From the NCBI GenBank assembly GCA_021805885.1, contig JAJZDR010000006.1:1-11279 (forward strand): a stretch of DNA of 11,279 nucleotides, given 5' to 3'. The notes below the pieces were generated by a model. It made no database searches. It saw only the letters and a program-made list of their open reading frames with translations, and was not told the DNA's origin. Shown in pieces: positions 7,417 through 11,279 of this stretch (position 1 is the first letter of the stretch; every line of letters begins with the position of its first letter). This stretch comes from a bacterium. GTDB lineage: Bacteria > Patescibacteria > Dojkabacteria > JAKAPS01 > JAJZLI01. A program made the translations under genes and the position numbers.

Positions 7417-8279
7417 TATTGATGTTCACTAATAATCTTATTTCCTAAGGTACGAAGTTCTTTTAAAGCTTCTCTTGCTTGTTCTTTATTTGGTGGTGAT
7501 CCGTGCCATAGATAATCCTTTTCCATAAAATCTACTCCTTTCCCAGGAATAGTATGCGCAATTATTACTGTAGGTTTTTCAAAGATTGACTTTGCTTCAT
7601 TTATAGCATTTATAAATGCCTCTATATTATGTCCATCAACTTCAATAACATGCCAATTGAATGATTTATATTTATCAACGATTGGTTCTAATGGCATTAC
7701 ATCTTCAGTAAATCCATCAATCTGTATATTATTTCTGTCTATAACTAAAGTAAGATTATTTAACTTCATTTTTCCTGCAAACATTACAGCTTCCCAAATG
7801 TTACCTTCTTGGTGTTCACCGTCAGATGCAATAACATATACTTGGTATTTTGCTTTATCTATTTTAGCTGCTAATGCTATCCCTATACCTTGGGATAAAC
7901 CTTCACCTAAAGGTCCTGATGATGTTTCTACTCCAGGCAGAGAAGTCCTATGTGGGTGTCCCTGAAGCCTAGAATTGATTTTTCGTAGAGTCTGTAGTTC
8001 TGATATATCAAAATAGCCTCTTAGTGCCATTGTAGCATACCTCACTGGACATATATGTCCATTAGATAGTATTAATCTATCTCGATCTTTCATATCAGGA
8101 TTCTTTGGATCTTGATTTAATATATGAAAATAAAATGCTGTAAATATATCTGCCATGCCCAAAGGACCTGCAGAATGACCAGATCCAGCAGTTAGTAGCA
8201 TCTCTATAATAAGTTCTCTTATTTTATTCGCTTTTTCATTCAGAATTCTTATTTGATCACTATCTATTCGTTCTATCAT
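7416..8279 (-). CDS. tkt: Transketolase N-terminal subunit (thiamine diphosphate-binding)
   Basis: The 287-residue protein is the diphosphate-binding half of a split transketolase. Visible motifs are LTAGSGHSAGPLGMADIF (29-46), DRLILSNGHICP (67-78), LQGHPHR (105-111), ETSSGPLGEGLSQGIGIALA (118-137), the thiamine diphosphate/metal motif SDGEHQEGN (152-160) with IDRNNIQIDG (180-189), and IPGKGVDFME (244-253). The first Gly of the usual GDG is Ser152, while the metal ligands Asp153 and Asn are kept in the expected arrangement; SDG seems typical of this subtype rather than damage. The partner subunit follows immediately. Its ATG overlaps the TGA of the glycerate kinase gene in an ATGA junction, a classic coupling arrangement. 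The short plus-strand open frames at 7657-7965 and 7190-7432 are antisense shadows. Confidence 0.94.
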   Translation of the reverse strand: MIERIDSDQIRILNEKANKIRELIIEMLLTAGSGHSAGPLGMADIFTAFYFHILNQDPKNPDMKDRDRLILSNGHICPVRYATMALRGYFDISELQTLRKINSRLQGHPHRTSLPGVETSSGPLGEGLSQGIGIALAAKIDKAKYQVYVIASDGEHQEGNIWEAVMFAGKMKLNNLTLVIDRNNIQIDGFTEDVMPLEPIVDKYKSFNWHVIEVDGHNIEAFINAINEAKSIFEKPTVIIAHTIPGKGVDFMEKDYLWHGSPPNKEQAREALKELRTLGNKIISEHQ

Positions 8280-9559
8280 CTTCTTTTTAATACTATCATA
8301 AGATCAGATACATTGGAAGGAAGTTTCCCAGTTATAATTGCATCACCAGTCTTTTTAAAGAAATTATAGCTATTATCATTATTAATATAATCATCAAAAA
8401 CTAGTCCTAGTTTGTTTGCTTTCTGTATTGTTATATCATCCATTATACCTCCTGCAAAATCTGAGTTATCCCAACCATCCGTCCCTATAGATATAAAAAC
8501 GGTATCAGATCCTACATATTTATATGATGCCAGTGAGGCTTCTTGGCTTCTTCCTCCTTTTCCATTACCATGTACTGTAACTACACTTTCTCCTCCTCCG
8601 AGCAAAACTGTATTATGATCTGTTTTTTTAATTAAATATTCTCCTAATTCTCTTGCTTCCATCTGTACTCTATCTGAAAAAATCTTACTATTGTAACCTA
8701 ATTTTATAGCTTTTTTATACATTGCATTAAGTGCTGTTATATTACTTAGCATTAGTATATTGGATACATTCTTAAAATATTTTTCATTTTTTGGAGTTTC
8801 TTTAAAAACTGACAAATCAATATTTAGTTTTGATTGAATTTTAAATTTGTTTACTATTGCAATTGCGTTAGAAACAGTTGTTTGATCTTTTACTGTTGGT
8901 CCTGATGCAATAAAAGAAAGATCATTTCCTGGTATATCAGAAAAAATCAAACTTATTATTTTTGCAGGATATATTAATTCCGCTAATTGACCTCCTTTTA
9001 CTTTGGATAAATGTTTTCTTATTGTATTCATCTCTTCTATAGGTACTCCAGATGTTAGCATAACCTTACTTATATCTATTAGTAGATCATTAGATATCTT
9101 ATTAGGGTACTCAAACAAAGCTGATCCACCTCCACATATTACTGTGATCACAAGGTCAGTATCTTTTAATTGACTATATTTTTCTATTACCCTTTTTGTA
9201 AAATCTAAGTTTGTTTTTGTAGGTAATGGATGATCACCTTTTGTTACTTTTATATTTTTCATCTCTTTAGAAATAAGGTCAATAACATCTCCTGATGTGA
9301 TTAAACCATTTAATCTTTTGTTTAAAATTTCTACAATATCTGCCGAACCTTTTCCTATACCGAGGATATATATCCTTTTATATTTTGAAATATCATATTT
9401 TTTATTTTTAATTGAAAGGATATTTTCTTTTAAAGAGATATTTTTCTCTAATACTTCAATTGGTTGTATTGAATGAAGACCAGCTTCTATTATTGATAGT
9501 ATATCTTTTCTTTTTTTATCTTTTGCTAGATTTTTATAATTTTTTATAATATTGTGCAT
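8276..9559 (-). CDS. gckA: Glycerate 2-kinase (DUF4147 plus MOFRL domains)
   Basis: The 427-residue protein matches the GckA/TtuD glycerate kinase family over its full length. The N-terminal DUF4147 domain has GIGKGSADI (67-75), TKGDHPLP (106-113), CGGGSALFEYP (142-152), MNTIRKHLSKVKGGQLA (177-193) and SDIPGNDLSFIASGPT (207-222). The C-terminal MOFRL domain has LLGGGES (319-325), GNGKGGRSQE (331-340) and SIGTDGWDNSDFAGG (357-371), and a close near GDAIITGKLPSNVSDLMIV (405-423). Members phosphorylate D-glycerate to 2-phosphoglycerate, which feeds enolase and pyruvate kinase. The usual TGPTGTNV near the end reads TGKLPSNV here, a small active-site-edge variation. Its ATG directly follows the TAA of the upstream DUF5665-like gene with no intervening base, and its TGA overlaps the next start. 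The plus-strand frame at 8412-8618 is antisense. Confidence 0.92.
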   Translation of the reverse strand: MHNIIKNYKNLAKDKKRKDILSIIEAGLHSIQPIEVLEKNISLKENILSIKNKKYDISKYKRIYILGIGKGSADIVEILNKRLNGLITSGDVIDLISKEMKNIKVTKGDHPLPTKTNLDFTKRVIEKYSQLKDTDLVITVICGGGSALFEYPNKISNDLLIDISKVMLTSGVPIEEMNTIRKHLSKVKGGQLAELIYPAKIISLIFSDIPGNDLSFIASGPTVKDQTTVSNAIAIVNKFKIQSKLNIDLSVFKETPKNEKYFKNVSNILMLSNITALNAMYKKAIKLGYNSKIFSDRVQMEARELGEYLIKKTDHNTVLLGGGESVVTVHGNGKGGRSQEASLASYKYVGSDTVFISIGTDGWDNSDFAGGIMDDITIQKANKLGLVFDDYINNDNSYNFFKKTGDAIITGKLPSNVSDLMIVLKRR

Positions 9560-9844
9560 TTATGGTTTATTAATTTTTATTTGATGTAAGTGTGAAGCGA
9601 ATGGGTATACATATGTTCCCAATATAGGTATTTTAACAATATATTCAAGTATTGCAGCAATTATCAAAAATACTATAGCTAAACCCAATGTTACACCTAA
9701 TCCATAAGCGATTCCAGATATAAAACTTCTTATTATCAGTTTTTTCTTATCAAGATATACATTGTTGATCGCTGATACCAAAGCATTGAGTGCTTTTTTA
9801 GTTTCTTTGTCTAGATTCACATGTTCCCTTGTTTTTTCATCCAT
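9560..9844 (-). CDS. DUF5665-like small membrane protein, first gene of the glycerate kinase-transketolase operon
   Basis: The 94-residue protein begins with a charged, probably helical cytoplasmic part (1-38, ending in YLDKKKLIIR). A Gly-rich hydrophobic segment follows (about 40-69: FISGIAYGLGVTLGLAIVFL and on), then a short amphipathic stretch KIPILGTYV and a polar tail. The order (basic helix, then FxxGxxxGLGxxxG membrane helix, then a PxxG turn) resembles DUF5665-type proteins common in small-genome bacteria and some Firmicutes, whose function is not known. It is the promoter-proximal member of the five-gene minus-strand operon, and its TAA abuts the glycerate kinase ATG. The context might suggest a membrane anchor or regulator for the downstream enzymes, but nothing in the sequence proves this. 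The family name is moderately certain. Confidence 0.68.
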   Translation of the reverse strand: MDEKTREHVNLDKETKKALNALVSAINNVYLDKKKLIIRSFISGIAYGLGVTLGLAIVFLIIAAILEYIVKIPILGTYVYPFASHLHQIKINKP

Positions 9845-9917
9845 AATATTTATAATGAGTGTAATTATATTTTAGCACATTAATTTTATATAGAAAAATA
9901 ATTAAGGCCTTATATAT
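9845..9917. promoter_or_regulatory. Divergent intergenic region, candidate promoters and palindrome
   Basis: The 73 bases separate the starts of two divergent genes, so both promoters should lie in or near here. A minus-strand TATAAT reads at 9869-9864 and a plus-strand TATAAT at 9851-9856. Neither has a good -35 at 16-18 bases, so assignment is tentative. A perfect 10-base palindrome, taaggcctta (9903-9912), sits just before the plus-strand ATG. It contains AAGG (9904-9907), ten bases ahead of the start, which is the best Shine-Dalgarno-like motif seen in the window. Confidence 0.4.
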
Positions 9918-10610
9918 ATGTATATAAATGTTTTGGTAGTAAGCATAATTATATTTGTAATGTTTCTGATAATATTTAGGAAGTTTTTATCAAGAAACTC
10001 TTCTCCTGTAAGACACTCTTTATTATTTTGGTCTATAGGGCTACTATTTGGTGCTGTAGCAGCATTCTCTTTCTATGTTTTCCTTATAAGTCATAATACC
10101 ATACCATTTTATATCTATTATTTTCTTGGAGGTGGACTTACACCAGCAACTTTAGGATTAGGTTCAATATATCTACAAAAAAAAGAAAAATTAAGAAAAA
10201 TAATGCTTTATTCTACAATTACCCTTGCTGTAATACTTTTAATACTATTATTCTTTTCATCTATATCCAGAGAGGGGTTACATCAGTTGATATTTTACTT
10301 TAAAGGTTATAAAGAGAATGCGGCTCCAAATGGTAGTGGTGTTTTGAAAATAGGTTTATGGACAATACCCTTAGTAATTTTAAATACTGTAGGTAGCATT
10401 GAACTTATAGGGGTTTCTTTATACTATGTTTATAAAGCTATCAGAAAAAAACTCTATGATAATAGGTTTTTTGGGATTTTTATAATAGGTCTATCTTCAT
10501 TGGCTTTAGCTTCGGCAAGTACAGTTGCAAGATTATTTATTGCATCATTATTTTGGCCCAGTATGCTTGTAGGGTGGTTGCTTTTTCTTATTGGAGTATT
10601 ATTAGTTTGA
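9918..10610 (+). CDS. Uncharacterised seven-helix membrane protein
   Basis: The 230-residue protein has about seven hydrophobic helices (near 3-21, 34-57, 63-87, 95-114, 145-173, 184-204 and 208-229) with short, mostly basic loops. The longest loop (about 116-143) lies between helices 4 and 5. Recognisable patches are YYFLGGGLTPATLGLGSIYL (67-86), NTVGSIELIGVSLYYVYKAIRKK (156-178) and a last segment with RLF and WPSMLVGWLLFLIGV. These resemble an unnamed family of bacterial multi-helix proteins with a YYLxG...LGLGxxYL patch and a late G-rich helix pair. No function is known to me, and no catalytic motif stands out. The ATG at 9918 is preceded by AAGG inside a palindrome. The gene is divergent from the minus-strand operon and convergent with the YrdC gene, whose stop is three bases away. 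Confidence 0.75.
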   Translation: MYINVLVVSIIIFVMFLIIFRKFLSRNSSPVRHSLLFWSIGLLFGAVAAFSFYVFLISHNTIPFYIYYFLGGGLTPATLGLGSIYLQKKEKLRKIMLYSTITLAVILLILLFFSSISREGLHQLIFYFKGYKENAAPNGSGVLKIGLWTIPLVILNTVGSIELIGVSLYYVYKAIRKKLYDNRFFGIFIIGLSSLALASASTVARLFIASLFWPSMLVGWLLFLIGVLLV

Positions 10611-10613
10611 AGT

Positions 10614-11192
10614 TTAAATTATTTTCAAAACACCCTGTCTTAATATTTTAGCAGTTTTGTCTCTGCAGTCTACAATTGTTGATACTCCTTGGGACTTTAT
10701 TTTCCCTGCATCTATTATTATATCTATCATATCAATTTTTTCTTTTGGAGTTTCTTTTAATAGTTGTTGTATAGAAAATGGGGTAGGGTAATTTGATATA
10801 TTAGAGGATGATGCCGTTATAGCCAGGTTCAGTTTTGAAACTATATCTTTAGATATTATATTATTTGGGATTCTTATTGATACGCTATTGTCACTTGAAA
10901 TATTTTTGGTGAGTAATCTTTTATTATTTTGTTCTAATACAATACTAAGTTTCCCTGGTAAATATTTTGTAATTAAATTATTGGCAATTTTATTAACTTT
11001 TGCATACCTTTTAATCATTTTGGTATCAGATACAGTAATGGACAAAGATTTATCTTGTCTTTTGCCTTTATATTTTAAGAGTTTGTCTGTAGCTTTGAAA
11101 GATTCTGCATTAACACCGATAGCATATGCTGTATCAGTTGGGTATATTATTATATTATCATTTTTTATTGAGTTGACAATCTTGCAAAAGAA
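10614..11192 (-). pseudogene. tsaC: Sua5/YrdC/TsaC threonylcarbamoyl-AMP synthase, 5' end broken
   Basis: The open frame spans 192 codons and covers a whole YrdC domain: IIIYPTDTAYAIG (14-26), KYKGKR (the KxR motif), SITVSD, LPGKLSIVL, VSIRIPNN, ITASSSNIS, STIVD and a final ILRQGVLKI. The family makes threonylcarbamoyl-AMP from threonine, bicarbonate and ATP for the t6A37 tRNA modification, which is nearly universal. The frame is open from 11192 but has no ATG, GTG or TTG before codon 50. The first, a TTG at 11045, would give a 143-residue protein lacking PTDT and KxR, so it cannot be the real start. The frame closes upstream at a TAA (11195-11193), just where a helicase fragment begins on the other strand. 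It is marked broken, although the break is more likely an assembly joint than a true mutation. Confidence 0.8.
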
Positions 11193-11279
11193 TTATTAAA
11201 ACGAGGATTTAAAGTAGAATCTATACATGGAGATAAAATGCAATCAAGAAGACAAAGAGCTATTGATAACTTTAAAAAT
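11172..11279 (+). CDS. DEAD-box RNA helicase fragment (inside the C-terminal RecA-like domain), both ends missing
   Basis: The 36 codons to the right edge read VDNLAKELLKRGFKV, then ESIHGDKMQSRRQRAIDNFKN. This matches the segment just after motif IV in RhlE/DeaD-type helicases: a helix (vdxLAxxL), a strand, then HGDKxQxxRxxAxxxFK, which holds the QxxR motif. There is no start codon, and an in-frame TGA lies directly before it (11169-11171). Nothing upstream on this strand resembles motifs I-III or the TK of motif IV. The fragment therefore begins mid-domain, at the place where the opposing YrdC gene loses its start. The product would be an ATP-dependent RNA-unwinding enzyme used in ribosome assembly or mRNA decay. 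It is too short for a subfamily call. Confidence 0.7.

Noticed and set aside
7190..7432. Plus-strand open frame inside the transketolase C-subunit gene
   Set aside because: It lies antisense to highly conserved transketolase motifs, has no recognisable domain, and fits a shadow frame.
7824..7826. Transketolase SDG in place of GDG as a possible inactivating change
   Set aside because: The metal-binding Asp and downstream Asn are kept and the rest of the site is intact. Only the first, non-liganding Gly differs, so activity is expected.
7657..7965. Plus-strand 102-codon frame inside the transketolase N-subunit gene
   Set aside because: It is antisense to the thiamine diphosphate-binding motif region and has no domain or promoter of its own.
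8412..8618. Plus-strand 68-codon frame inside the glycerate kinase gene
   Set aside because: It is antisense to the conserved MOFRL domain, and its Pro/Ser-rich composition is typical of a reverse-strand artefact.
10606..10629. Possible terminator between the seven-helix protein gene and the YrdC gene (tttgaa ... ttcaaa)
   Set aside because: The stem is only 6 bp with a 12-base AT loop and no clean T run; this is expected by chance at this base composition.
10888..11199. Plus-strand 103-codon hydrophobic frame across the YrdC gene and the joint
   Set aside because: Most of it is antisense to YrdC, and it crosses the probable chimeric joint in a different frame from the helicase fragment.
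1..11279. Alternative genetic code with UGA as Gly or Trp
   Set aside because: TGA ends the glycerate kinase gene (8276-8278) and the seven-helix protein gene at natural family ends, and Trp positions use TGG.
1..11279. CRISPR arrays, transposons, tRNA or rRNA genes
   Set aside because: No spaced direct repeats, terminal inverted repeats with a transposase, or recognisable structured RNA sequences were seen. The many tatata runs are low-complexity sequence of an AT-rich genome.

Overview
The window is AT-rich (about 30% G+C by eye), densely packed, and uses the standard bacterial code: TGA, TAA and TAG all act as stops, and Trp is TGG. Short intergenic gaps, almost no Shine-Dalgarno motifs, a split two-subunit transketolase, and the particular forms of the YggT, DUF5665-like and FAD-oxidase proteins suggest a Candidate Phyla Radiation (Patescibacteria) bacterium, possibly of the Microgenomates/Dojkabacteria type. 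This assignment is an inference without a marker gene. The code excludes the UGA=Gly lineages (Gracilibacteria, Absconditabacteria). Both ends look like contig edges, and each carries a likely sequencing or assembly artefact.

Layout. (1) 1-2549, plus strand: the end of a GlsB/YeaQ/YmgE-type small membrane protein, a compact family 1 glycosidase, a YggT-family membrane protein and a PHP-domain phosphoesterase. (2) 2550-4782, plus strand: a near-consensus sigma70 promoter drives a GtrA-family membrane protein (forced TTG start) and a trehalose-synthase-like GH13 enzyme. An 11-bp inverted repeat over both stop codons is a probable bidirectional terminator against the next block. (3) 9844 down to 4788, minus strand: five abutting or overlapping genes in transcription order, namely a DUF5665-like membrane protein, glycerate 2-kinase, transketolase N subunit, transketolase C subunit, and a GlcD-like FAD oxidase. 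(4) 9918-10610, plus strand: an uncharacterised seven-helix membrane protein, divergent from block 3. (5) 11192 down to 10614, minus strand: a Sua5/YrdC/TsaC gene that has lost its start codon. It runs head-on into a start-less fragment of a DEAD-box helicase on the plus strand (11172-11279).

How the genes may work together. Blocks 1 and 2 carry carbohydrate functions: glycoside hydrolysis, an alpha-glucoside isomerase, and a GtrA-type protein that may move lipid-linked sugars. Block 3 is the most distinctive part. Its five genes are spaced for translational coupling and combine phosphorylation of glycerate (entry to lower glycolysis), a pentose-phosphate ketol transfer enzyme, and a flavin 2-hydroxyacid dehydrogenase. 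One testable idea is that they share a glycerate/hydroxypyruvate node, because transketolases can use hydroxypyruvate as ketol donor. No CRISPR array, transposase, tRNA or rRNA was seen. No stretch longer than about 85 bases lacks a gene.
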